NCBI RefSeq assembly: GCF_000220395.1
Contig: NW_004086443.1
Span: 1 to 51,550, forward strand
Reading direction: 5' to 3'
Length of the DNA: 51,550 bases
DNA from: Ichthyophthirius multifiliis
Lineage: Eukaryota > Ciliophora > Oligohymenophorea > Hymenostomatida
Positions 35,101 to 45,787 of the stretch are shown here, piece by piece. Under the pieces are notes generated by a model that was not told where the DNA came from, made no database searches, and was given only the letters and a program-made list of their open reading frames with translations. The position numbers and the translations under genes were made by a program. Each line of letters opens with the position of its first letter. Positions within the stretch are counted from its first letter, which is position 1.

Positions 35101-37604
35101 GAAAAGAAAATAAGAATAACTTGAAGAAGAAAAAGCAAAATAAGAGTTGCAAAAAAATTACAACAAGAAGAAAAGTAAAAAAAATTTAAGAAGAAGAAAA
35201 GAAAAAATGGAAGATAAGAAAAAAAAGAAGAAGAAGAAAAAAAGAAAACAATAGGAAGAAGATAGAAAGAAAAAAGAAGAAGAAGAAAAAAAAGAAAGCA
35301 ATAAGAAGAAGATAAAAAGAAAAAAGAGGATGAAGAAAGGAGAAAATAATAATAAGAAGAAGAAGAAAAAAAAAGAAAACAATAAGAAGAGGATAAGAAA
35401 AAAAAAGAAGAAGAAGAAATGAAAAAATAATAATAATTAGATGATGAAAAAAAAAAAAAGGAAGAAGAAGAAAGGAAAAAGAAATAGTAATTAGATGATG
35501 AAAAAAAAAAAAAAGAAGAAGAAGAAAAAAAAAGAAGACAATAAGAAGAAGATAAAAAGAAAAAAGAGGATGAAGAAAGGAGAAAATAATAATAAGAAGA
35601 AGAAGAAAAAAAGAAAAAAGACGATGAAGAGAAAAAAAAATAATAATTAGAAACTTAAAATAAAAGTAAAAAATAAAAATAATATTCAATATAATAATAA
35701 TTATATAGAATATGATATTGAAGAAGATCTTTTTGAAGAAATAATAGATGAGGATTTATCAATGGAATAAAATCCAAAATAAGTCATCGAAAATAAATTA
35801 AATCAATAAGGAAATGCAAAAAAAAATATATTTGATTTAGATGAAGATAGTTAAATAATTGGTTCTTCAGATTCTCTTCCGAAAAAATCTACATAAAAAG
35901 AAGAAAAGACTATTTAAGATCCTTTAATAAAATAACCATAAGATAAATCTCTACCAATTAAAAACGCAGATAATAAAAAAAAAAATGATGATGAAGATGA
36001 AGATGATTATGATTTTTAATTTGATGATGATATAGAAGATTTAAGCAATATGATTGGAGGTAATAATAATGTGAACTAATAAAAAGTCAATCCCACAGCA
36101 CAATAATAAGTAAAAAAAGAAGAAACTAAAAAATAAAGTCTATTTAATTATGACTTTAAAATGGATGATGACGATGAATAATATAATGATGATTTTGAAA
36201 TAGAAGAAGAACTACAAGAAAAAAAGAATGAAGGAAGTTAACAAAGTAAAAGTAAATAGGAATCAAGTTAAATGAATTCTGAATAAATTAAACTTTAGGA
36301 AGAATTTAACGAATAATAAAGACAAGAGTTTGAAGCTTAAATGGAATTAGTAAATTAACTAATTCATAAAACTAACGAATATGTAAAAAAAACTCGCTTT
36401 GGCAGATCGAATTAAATAAACTTATCCAAATTTAATAAATTTGATTATGTTTTGACTTTATATGAGGAATTTATGCAATTAGGAATGAGTTATTATTTCG
36501 ATTTTGATCATGGTGATTAACTTTTAGATTTATTTGAGTTATATATGACTTAATAGGAAATAGAAAAAGAAGCAGAATAATATATGTAAAAAATACACGA
36601 AACTTATTATTCACACACTGAATAAATTTAAATTAGTCCGATGACAAAATTATATTTCCCTTTCTAAGAAAATCAATTTGGATTTTAACTTATGGAAGTA
36701 AATTAGGAAGTTCAAGCAATTTCTTTCTTTTATTTAGTTGATTTAAGCCAAGAGGCAATGTAGTAATTGTAATAATTTGCATTCTTTTTCTGTTAGTTAT
36801 TTTAATTTGAAGGTTTTACTGTATCTCCTTAAAAAGTTGAAGATGAAACTATTAAAATATTATAAGTTTATGACGAAGAAATCTGGCTTTAATACATTCT
36901 AATGCTTTTCCCAATTTGCTATGAAGATTATACTGCTTAGGTAGATATAAAAGTCAATTAAAATACTATTGAAAGGGTATTTTATATACTTACTTCACTT
37001 GAATTGTTATACGCAGAAATAGAAAAAAATGAAGAAGCAATTTAATAGAAGTTTTAAGAAATAATTTAATAATATTAAGATTGTGCAGATATGGGTATTG
37101 TTAATGCATAGTTTGAAGAAATTAATAATAATACTATTAATGATATGCTCGCTTAAATTAAGTTAATTCTTTAAGATATGAAGTAAAATAACAAAAAAAT
37201 CAACACTTTAGCAGCATTTGAATTCTAAGTTGGAGAAACTAAGTTTGTTTATTATGTTAATGTCTCTAGAACTTAAGGTACTTTTTATTTTATTATATTT
37301 TTTTATTTCTTTTGCTAATTTATTATTTTTAGAAGGAGGAGAAATCGGTGTTTTTTGTTTAACAATTTCTGATTAAATTAATGAATAAATCATCGATGCT
37401 ATTTCTGTCCTTTAATCTGAAGAATTTTAATTGAAACCTCATATTGATTGTTCAAGGCATAATGGATTGTACTTTTATACTGATTTTACCCTAGCAGTTT
37501 GGGCTAATCTTATTTAGAAGAAAAAATATACAGCATTTGAGGCTATTAATATTGCTAATTTTTCTATGATTCCTTATTATACTATTTACAAAAATTTAGA
37601 ATGA
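32121..37604 (+). CDS. Large coiled-coil protein (~1,780 residues) with conserved C-terminal domain
   Basis: ATG at 32121 (alternative 32169), introns 33789-33836, 34919-34964 and 37278-37332, TGA at 37602. The layout begins with a Pro/Gln/Tyr-rich leader of ~65 residues. A globular alpha-helical domain of ~500 residues follows (EELSIKSNYKF ... FDPSSLEDDYEF ... KDPNEAVNFADFIHLD). A charged coiled coil of ~600 residues (repeating RxxEE/KKEEE) follows, then acidic tracts (DDEDEDDYDFQFDDD). A C-terminal globular domain ends with CSRHNGLYFYTDFTLAVWAN and IANFSMIPYYTIY. The coiled coil has GIK/ASKL repeats (KSEFQSKLIEGIKSKKDE, SLAGKLVDEIKNRKD, GFASKLQGGIKEKK). Between 34965 and 35690 the frame changes several times in A runs. 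As a ciliate protein of this shape it may be cytoskeletal or ciliary; I do not recognise the family. Confidence 0.8.
35301..35610 (+). repeat. Internal direct repeat in the coiled-coil gene, 240-bp offset
   Basis: About 70 bp at 35301-35370 recurs without visible change at 35541-35610. It encodes a unit like EEDKKKKEDEERRKQQQ. Smaller related units fill the interval. It is a recent internal duplication inside the charged coiled-coil segment. Confidence 0.85.
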
Positions 37605-37913
37605 AATATTATAAGTTTTTTTTTTTTTTTCTCAAAAAAAAAAAATTATTTATCTATTATATTAATTATCATGAACTTTAATTTTATTTTAGTATTAATA
37701 TATTTATTTTTTGAAATTATATTTTATTTATACATTATTTTAGTAAATTTTTACTATAAAATTCTTCTTGAAATTTTATTTAAAAATAATAATTAGCAAT
37801 TAATACATAAATTTAAAATTCAATATATAAATTTTTTTAGATTATATTAAAAATAAATTAATTAAAATAATAAAAAAATATAAAAAAAGTTATATAAATT
37901 ATTCATAAAAAAT
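37605..37913. other. Intergenic spacer
   Basis: This 309-nt A/T spacer between the coiled-coil gene and MORN5 starts with a T15/A10 stretch that could be a transcript 3' end. No other feature is seen. Confidence 0.5.
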
Positions 37914-38731
37914 ATGTCTATTTGGTCAGGAAGTATATATGAAGGTGAATATAAAGATGGTTGGTTTCATGGAAAAGGTTTAATAAAAAAATATATAATA
38001 TTTGAAAAAAAAAAAGGAAAGTTTAATTATCCAAACGGAGTAATTTATGAAGGTGATTTTGTGAAAGGATAATTTCATGGAGAGGGGATATTAACATGTA
38101 AAAATAATTACATAAAATATATAAAAGTACAAAATAATTGTTAAAGATCCAAACGGAGGAAAATATAAAGCATATTGGTAACATGGAAAAATGATAAAAG
38201 GAGATTATTATTTTGCAGATAATTTAAAATATGAATCTTAAAACTGGAATTATTGTTAAGGAGAAGATAGAAGGTTTTATCCTGAGATTTTAAATGGAAT
38301 AAAACCTGCAGGTGCAACATAAATGACAAAAGAGGAAAAAAAACCTCATGATATCCCTGAAGGAACATATGGTATTTAAATATAAATGGTTTTTAATAAA
38401 ATACATAAATATATTAAAGATGTCGGAGAAGGTTATTATGAACCAATCAAATCTATAATTTATGAATATAATGGAAAAATATTAAGAACTCCTAGTGAAG
38501 CTGAAGTATGCTATTTATTAATTTTATTTTATTTTAATTAACTATTATTTTTTACGATTTTAAAAAGGTTGTCAATATCATAAATAAATGCAGATATAAT
38601 CCAAGAAAATCTCTTATTATTACAGGAGTATATATACATATATATGTATATTATTGTAAATTTAAATAATAACAAAGGATAATGATAAAATTATAAAAAG
38701 TGTAACAAATCCTTAAACACATTAAATTTGA
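37914..38731 (+). CDS. MORN5: MORN repeat-containing protein 5
   Basis: Protein of 189 residues in six exons: 37914-37977, 38017-38097, 38147-38371, 38420-38505, 38568-38627 and 38678-38731. They total 570 nt, all in frame, ending in TGA. It begins with three MORN repeats (YEGEYKDGWFHGKG, YEGDFVKGQFHGEG, and LTYPNGGKYKAYWQ with GKMIKG). The signature block of MORN5 follows: NWNYCQGEDRRFYPEILNG, KPAGATQMT, then YDVGEGYYEPIKSIIYEY. Vertebrate MORN5 has the same order (W-x-Y-C-x-G-x-DRRFY-x-E-I-L-N-G-L-KPAG, then GYYD-x-G-D-G-F-Y-x-P). Human MORN5 is slightly shorter. MORN5 is a ciliary/flagellar protein conserved in ciliated eukaryotes, and MORN repeats bind membranes or scaffold proteins. Confidence 0.95.
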
Positions 38732-39028
38732 AAAAATACATACTTTTGACATTAAATATACATATATAGAAGCCTTTTAAAAATAGATAAATTAAAACAC
38801 TCATTTCTAATATATTTTATAAATAAATTAATTTTAAATTATATAAATATATTGAATAATTATTATTTAACTATATTATAATTTATATATAACTTTCAAC
38901 ATATTGGTTATGATTCATATCATTTAAATTTGCAAAGTAATTAATCAATATGATCCTATGTTTTTTATATTAAAATATATAATCAAATCAAAAACAAATA
39001 ATAATTTTAACTAATCCAGGTCCATTAT

Positions 39029-40333
39029 TCATCTCTTTAAATTCATTTTATATTTTAGAATGATTATCCATTACTTAATTAATTAAAATATAGAAATAAA
39101 ATAAGAACAATTATTTAAAATTATAGAATGCGCTTAATACCCCTTTTTTATTGAGACTATCTGGAATTTTTTTATAATTAATTTAGTGCTAAATATACAA
39201 TCATCAATATTGTTAAAATTGTAAATATAAATAAGAAATATTATTCTTTTTACTAATTGTTGAAAAAAACGAATAAACCTTTTTTTATTAGTTTTATATT
39301 TATAATAAGAATATTGAGTATTTAAAATAGTGTTCACAAAAAAATTTATTTATCAAAAAAAATATATTCTAAATAAATTAATAAATAAAAATGAAGATTA
39401 AGATTAAGAACAGCCCTCATTTTAATTGAATAAAATTAAGATATTAATTAGTTTCAAATTTGTCATAATATCCTTTAATTTGTTTTATTTTATTAAATTA
39501 CATTTATAATAAACATGAGCCAGGAATCTTAAATATGCTTTAAATTTTGAAATTTGATAATATTAACTAATATAAGATTTAATTTATAAAAAATACTAAG
39601 ATATTTAATACATCTCCAATAAATTCAAAAGCTCAATCATTTTTTATCCTTATTAAATTATTAAAATGTGTTTGAGTTCTGTAATTTTTTGTTATCAAAT
39701 TCATGAAATTATCTATATTCTTATTTTGAATATTAGTGTATAATAATTTTTTATATTTATAATTAATTATTGACAATATCCTATAGCAGTTTTACAGTGC
39801 ATTTTTAACAAAATTAAATCATAAACTTCTTTTACTGACCTTGTATTTCTTTTATATTTAGACTTATTATATTTTTTTATTAGATTTGGAATGAAATTTT
39901 GTTTTTTAGTTTTCTTCTTTTTGGTAAATAATAAATTACTTATTTTGATATTTTTCCTATTATATTTTTTTAAAATTCCAATCGAAAAAAATAAAAACGT
40001 TGAGTTTGAAAAAAAATTGCATAAAATATAAAAAAACCTCAAAAATTTAGCATATACTTTTATTTAGAATTATTTATTAAGTGTTACATATTTATATGCC
40101 AATAGTAGTTGTGAAAGACATTTTTTAAAAAATAATATAAATTTGAAACTTTTAATTTATTTAGTATTTTTAATTGAAAAATAAATTTTAATTTTGTTTT
40201 TTTTAAAAAGTGAAATATAAATTTAAAATGAAGTAATATATTTAATATAGCCTTAAATTTATATAAAATTTGATTTTTTAACATAAATGAAAAATTATTA
40301 TAAAAATTAATATGTAAAAATAATGATTTTTTT
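39029..40333 (-). CDS. Run of three unresolved open frames, perhaps one spliced gene
   Basis: Three TGA-free minus-strand frames tile this interval. The first, 40333-39701, is in the same frame as the kinase just upstream but after its TGA; it contains NTRSVKEVYDLILLKMHCKT and has no ATG. The second, 39640-39353, is a clean ATG-to-TGA 95-residue frame (MIELLNLLEMYQISQYFLQ ... FKAYLRFLAHVYYKC ... NEGCSQSQSS). The third, 39337-39029, has no ATG and contains NNIDDCIFSTKLIIKKFQ. A plausible 101-nt intron (donor near 39776, acceptor near 39676) would join the first and second in frame. I cannot fix the exon structure or recognise a family. Confidence 0.35.
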
Positions 40334-40336
40334 ATT

Positions 40337-41833
40337 TCAATTATCATGAAATAAAGATTCTTAAACATTTCTAATAGAATCAAAATACTTATGTTAAAGT
40401 GCTTCTGAAATACTAATTCTATCGGCCTATTTAAATTTAATAAAATAAATAATTAATTTTATATTTTATTTATATTATTACAGGATTAATTTATAACATT
40501 TATTAAAGTAAATTAATACCATCAGTAGTTATAAATTATCTTCTTTTTAAATATGAATTGTGATAAAATCCTGTTCTGTTTAATCTTTTAAATAAAAATA
40601 TTAATTATTTTAAAAATTATTTGATTAAATTTATTTCTACGTAAAATTAGAATATATAGTCGAATTTATATTCACATTTAAAAGGGCTGAAAGTTTTGTC
40701 ATTTTTTTGTAACCAAAAAATTGAATTTATTTAGAAAAAACTTCATAATCAAAATGACTATAAAATAGATCAGTTCCTCTATACATTAAATTAGCTATTA
40801 ACAATCCAGCTGCAAAAACATCTATTGCAGGGGTAAAATGGCTTACGAAGTTTGAATTTAGAAGTTATTCAGGAGATTTATAGTTCACTGTACCTCCCTA
40901 AAAAATTCAATAAAATATTTAAAAATAATGTATTTTTTACAATATTAGATTTAATTTGATATGGATGGTAAATATATGAAATTCCCCAGTCTAATACTTT
41001 CAAAGATAATTACTCTAAATTTATTTATATGTTACATCCTTTTAAATCATTGTGTATCACATTTAATTCATGAGTTTAATTTAAGGTCTAATATTTATTT
41101 TTATTAAATAAAATTATATAAAAATATAAAGTAATTATAATCTTATTATTTTTTTTAATTATATTTAAATATATATAAAATACGTTTTTAAATATATAAT
41201 GTTAAAGTTTATTTATATTTTATAATTACTTTCAATAATATATATGATAAATATCGAACTTCATAATCGCTAGTTAAATTTCTTGCACTCTTATGTAAAG
41301 TGGTACCATTTATAAATTCAAAAATCTTATATTTTTGTTATTTTTTTGAATCATAATTTTTTTTTTTTTATTTGTTTTACAAAGGATGTTGTATTGGGAT
41401 ATTTCTACTCTCTTATTACATCATATAAATGTGCAATATGAGGGACATTATTAATATGTTTCAAGATAAATATTTCTTGATAATGCTGTTCCCATTTATA
41501 AAACTCATTTAATCTTTTAATAGCAATTGTTTCATTTTTATTTGTTTTACCAACATATACATTACCAAAAGTACCATTTCCTAATTAAACGTCACTATCA
41601 AAATATTTTGTATTATCTCCGTAATATTAAAGGGATATTTTACTGTAACTTTCATAATTTTTCTAATAATTTTAAATGAATTAACCTCTAGCAAATTAAT
41701 AATTTAATGTTGAGTGAATAGAAAGACATTTAGTTCCTTTTAAATAAGAAAAGCTCTTAAATAAAGTTTTCTTAAATGCATAAATAGAAATAATTATATT
41801 AAAAGCAATCAATAATTTAAAGCAGAAATACAT
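40337..41833 (-). CDS. Casein kinase 2 alpha-like kinase with N-terminal hydrophobic leader
   Basis: Protein kinase of 387 residues. Exons are 41833-41381, 41325-41230, 41087-40941, 40897-40520 and 40426-40337 (1164 nt, in frame). Residues 1-20 (MYFCFKLLIAFNIIISIYAF) form a hydrophobic leader like a signal peptide or anchor. The kinase domain shows GNGTFGNVYVGK, AIKRL (ATP lysine), a catalytic loop HNDLKGCNI and DWG in place of DFG. GGTVNYKSPEQL, AIDVFAAG and finally DRISISEALQHKYF follow. DWG followed by an aromatic-H-P (YIYHPYQ) is characteristic of CK2 alpha. The usual HRD arginine is Asn. Catalytic Asp, Asn and Lys are present, so activity is expected. CK2 alpha is normally nuclear/cytosolic with no leader, so this is an atypical paralogue. 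Confidence 0.88.
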
Positions 41834-43141
41834 TTTTAAATTCTTATAAATTAAATATGTATTAAAATTTAATTTTATTTTTTTAAAAAAAGAAAATAAT
41901 AATCAATAATTTACATTTTAAAATTGAAAAAAAGATATAAATAAAAAAAAAATATTTGTTTAAGTATAAAAAAACGCAAAAATAAATAAAAATAATTTAA
42001 AAAAAAATAAAAAATAATATAAAATAGTTACTATTAACTATGATATATTTAAATTAAAATAAAAAAGATTTGCAATATAATTAAAAATTTATATTTAAAA
42101 AATATTTTTAATAGATTTGTATTAATCATAATAAAAAAATACTTATAATATTTATTATTTATTTTCCTCTAAGTATTTATTTTTTTAATTGGTTTAGATT
42201 ATTAATTAATAAATAATAAGATAAATTATGATAAATATTTATCATTATTTTATTTCTAAATTTAACTTACAATTTAATTTTAATATAAAAAAAGATTAAA
42301 AATAAAGTGGATCAAATTTGGTAAAAGTTCTCTAAATCTTCGTGTAATTTGCCATTCAAACTTTTACTGTTCTAAAATCAAATATTAATTTTTTAATAAA
42401 AATTGCCTTAAGTGCCAAAATCATAAACCCAAAGCACTTTGGATCTTAAAATAAATTAAAAATTTTCAAAAAAAATAAGAAAAAAAGTCAAATCGAAAAG
42501 AGCAATAATTAATATCTAAGAATTAGAGTAATTTAATTTATTATAATATAGGTATTATATTAAAATATTTATACGACCAAATTTTAATAGAATAATGAAT
42601 TATATAATATTATAAATAATTACTACATATATTTATCATATTGATCATTGAAATTTACTTTTTACTGATTTTCCTATATTCTTTTATGCCATATTATCCT
42701 ATTATTTTTATAAATTGGAGTTATACACTTTTAAAAATAAAAAGGTTTCAAAAATAAGAGGTATTATAAAAATTTTAACTGCATTATTCTTCTCTAAATC
42801 TTAAGATGAATATTCAGATTATTTGAGAATCCATTATGTAATTTGGCATAAAGCGCTATGAATGTCAAGTTTTTATTCTTGGTAACTAAATAATTCTGAA
42901 ATTTATTAAGTTATTATTTTCAAATTAATTTAATATAAGCAATAAGAACATTTAAAATAAAGATATAAAAATGTTATTATATTTATTTAAATATAATTTA
43001 TAAATTTATATATATATTTATTTTTTGTTATTTTTTTTTTTTATAATTTTTCATCATATTTTTAATTAAAAGAAATCTAATTTTTTAAGATTTATCATTA
43101 TTATATTATTTATTTATTGCATCTAGATATATTATTTAAAA
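41834..43141. other. Intergenic region with competing open frames
   Basis: Most is A/T. Around 42305-42900 the DNA is less AT-rich and open on both strands. On the plus strand, 42310-42600 reads LNLRVICHSNFYCSKIKYQF and NKNCLKCQNHKPKALW, with four Cys and two His that could bind zinc. On the minus strand, TGA 42488 is preceded by a frame of ~140 codons with KCITPIYKNNRIIWHKRIQE. No ATG-to-TGA gene could be fixed on either strand, so I do not call a CDS. Confidence 0.35.
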
Positions 43142-43738
43142 ATGGAAAATATAATTATAAATACAATATATGGATGGATTACAATAGTTCAAAAATTTTG
43201 TATGGAGAGTTTAAATTCAAATATAACCTAAGATAGCGTTTTTTAGCGAAATAATATATCTTACATCTCTTTGATTTCTATTTATATAAATACATAAATT
43301 TCTATTTTTATTGAATAGATAAAAAATTTAAAAAAATAATTAAAAAGCGTAAAAAAAATGAAAACAAAAAAATTACTAAAAGTTATGACTAATATATTAT
43401 AGAACTTAAAATACATAAAATAATTATATTTAAAAACTAGATCTATTATATTAATTAAATTAATAAAATAGTAATAATTATTTGAAACAAAAAATAAGAA
43501 AATGTTTTAATAACATAAAATATTAAAGCCATAATAACTAAATAAATATTAGTATTAAAATTTGTAAATTGAATAAATATTCAAGGCAAGTTTTTAAATT
43601 TATATTTTTTTGTAATTTTTTTAATAGATCAATTAGCAATAAAAAAAAAAAGGTTATTACACGTTTATTTCATACATTCTTTTTTTTAATTAATTTTTTT
43701 TAAAAATTGAAGATAAAATAAAAATTAATAAAGCATGA
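43142..43738 (+). CDS. Unrecognised 198-residue protein
   Basis: Single exon, ATG 43142 to TGA 43736. The N-terminus (IYGWITIVQKFCMESLNSN, then ITQDSVFQRNNISYISL) looks coding. Then comes a K/Q-rich helical segment (FIEQIKNLKKQLKSVKKMK), probably amphipathic or coiled coil. The last 40 residues are low complexity. No recognised domain. Confidence 0.4.
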
Positions 43739-44176
43739 ATTATTGAACAAAAAGTATTTCAATTTTTAAAAGTAGTAATATATAAATGAAGATTTTTAAA
43801 AATAAACTGATTGGAATATAAAGATAGCAACATATTTATAATTAAATTATTAGTAATAGTTATATTAAATAAATTAACTTAAAAATTTTAATTTTTTATT
43901 TTATTTTCAATTAATTTTTTATAACTTTAACTAATAAGAATTATTTATTTTGTTAATATATTTTTTTAAACTATATTATTACATTTAATTCGGAGTAAAA
44001 CTATTATAAAAATTTGAAAAAAAAATAAAATTAAGTAAATTATCATTTAATGAATAAATTTAGATAAAATATAATAAATTATTTAACTTAGATAAAAAAT
44101 CTTTAATCTATATTTATGAAAAATCAAAATAATTATTGAATAATATTTATTATATAATTTGAATTTAATTATATAT
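43739..44176. other. AT-rich intergenic spacer
   Basis: These 438 nt lie between a plus-strand candidate and the convergent polyglutamine gene. Nothing is recognised. Confidence 0.5.
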
Positions 44177-44737
44177 TCATATTTTTATATACTACAACTT
44201 ATTAATATATTATAAATGTTATTGTTCCAATATTTCGATATCATTTAATTCAGTGTTTTATTAATTAATTTCAACTTTGTTATTTTTTTTTTATCTTTTA
44301 TAATAGGTTTTGGTATTTATTTTGAAAACTCTATTGCCTTTTCTCGTTTTGATAATTCTTTTTCTTTTTTATGCTAAATGTCTTTTTTAATTTATGTCGG
44401 TTAAATTACTTATTTATTTATATAATTTATTTGAGTGGCATATTAATTCATTTTATTTACTTTATCTTTCTTTTCTACCCATTCCTAAGTACCAATATTA
44501 GCACCTAATCCTCCTCTTTAAATCGAATAATTACAATTTTTTTTAAATTCTTATTGATAACCTGATAGTTTTTGATAATTTTATTATTTCTATTTAATAA
44601 TTAATTATTATTCATGTTTATTTAAATTTTCTTAATTACAATATAAATCTTAATTTAATTTCTATTATTATAAAGATGATTATTAATCCTAAATTTATTA
44701 AATTTATTAAAATTATTAAAATTATTTATATTATTTA

Positions 44738-44802
<65 letters not shown>

Positions 44803-45285
44803 TTACATTTATTCATTAATTATAAAAGGATTATAATATTTATAAGGATTATTTTAATAGTCTATAATTTGTTTTTAGTCTACTATTTTTTAATTTTTAT
44901 TTGTTTTTTATTAATCATTTTTTTCTATTTATTAGACTTTTTATAAATTTAAATTTTCTTTTTTATTTTATTACTCTATTTTTATTTATTTATATTAATT
45001 ATTTTCTATTTATTTTTCATAATTTCCATTATTGTTTTATAAATCCAATTTTTTATTCTATTTTTAATTTAATTAATTTGATATATTTTATTAATATTTC
45101 ATTTTATTAATTTCAATCTATTATTGATTTTCATCAATTATTTATTATTCAAATTTATTTTTAATTTAAGGTTTTAAATTGAATTGTTATTCTCCTTTTG
45201 TCCTATTATCTAAAGAGTTTATTAAACCGTGTTTTGAAATAGTACTAATTTTACCTTTAAATCTATTTTGAAAATCTGTTTACAT
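44177..45285 (-). CDS. Polyglutamine protein with conserved basic C-terminal block
   Basis: ATG at 45285 (MQTDFQNRFKGKISTISKHG) and TGA at 44177, about 369 residues with no intron. A Q/N/K-rich first half ends in NNPYKYYNPFIINEQMQE. A pure tract of 20 consecutive TAA codons (Gln) follows at 44740-44799. After more Q/N sequence comes an ordered block: SIQRGGLGANIGTQEWVEKK, NKMNQYATQINYINKQ, then KREKAIEFSKQIPKP. The last motif (KRERAxxFAxxIPKP-like) occurs in some ciliary or cytoskeletal proteins, but I cannot name the family. The end (VEINQQNTELNDIEILEQQ) is reached only if the A10 run at 44283-44292 has one more base. The corrected length is then divisible by three. The tract length is expected to vary between isolates. 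Confidence 0.72.
44740..44799. repeat. (TTA)20 trinucleotide repeat encoding polyglutamine
   Basis: Twenty perfect TTA units on the plus strand read as 20 TAA codons on the minus strand inside the polyglutamine gene. Related but interrupted TTA units continue downstream to about 44700. Confidence 0.95.
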
Positions 45286-45787
45286 TTTTTAGTTTTGTAA
45301 AAAAATAAAAAATAAAAATAATAATGAATTTTAAATGTATTTTTAAAAAATAAAATTAAATTTATATTAAAATAATTATTATTTTTTTATTGAAATTGAA
45401 ATTTTATATTTTATTTAAAATATTTAGATTATATTATATATATAAATTGCATTTTATTTTTTCTTTAATTATTTTTAAAAAAATAAATAAGACAAAATAG
45501 ATAAATGTTTTTTTATAGCAAAGTGTTATTCATATTATAATAAGTAAAATTTATAAATTGATCTTAAAATTTATAACTAACAAAAATTGGCGTTTTATTA
45601 TCAAAATAATATTAATAAGGGAATGCTTAAACAAGAATTATTGTTACCCTTAAGTAAAAAATAAATAATTTTATATTTACTATTACCCAATTAACTATTA
45701 AAAAAAATGATAATAAAAAACTGAAAATATAAAACAGATGTATATGAAATTAATAGACTTTTAACTTTAATTAATTTATAATTTCAT
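45286..45787. other. Intergenic region
   Basis: This 502-nt region lies between two divergent genes and must contain both promoters. A less AT-rich patch near 45570-45650 gives only short frames. Confidence 0.4.

Noticed and set aside
35158-35689. Long minus-strand frames rich in F, L, S and I opposite the coiled-coil gene
   Set aside because: They are the antisense of K/E/Q repeat codons and disappear once the real plus-strand gene is read.
40039-40383. Minus-strand frame overlapping the end of the CK2-like kinase (MFKNLYFMIIEIKK...)
   Set aside because: It is out of frame with the conserved kinase end DRISISEALQHKYF and is low complexity, so it is a shadow frame.
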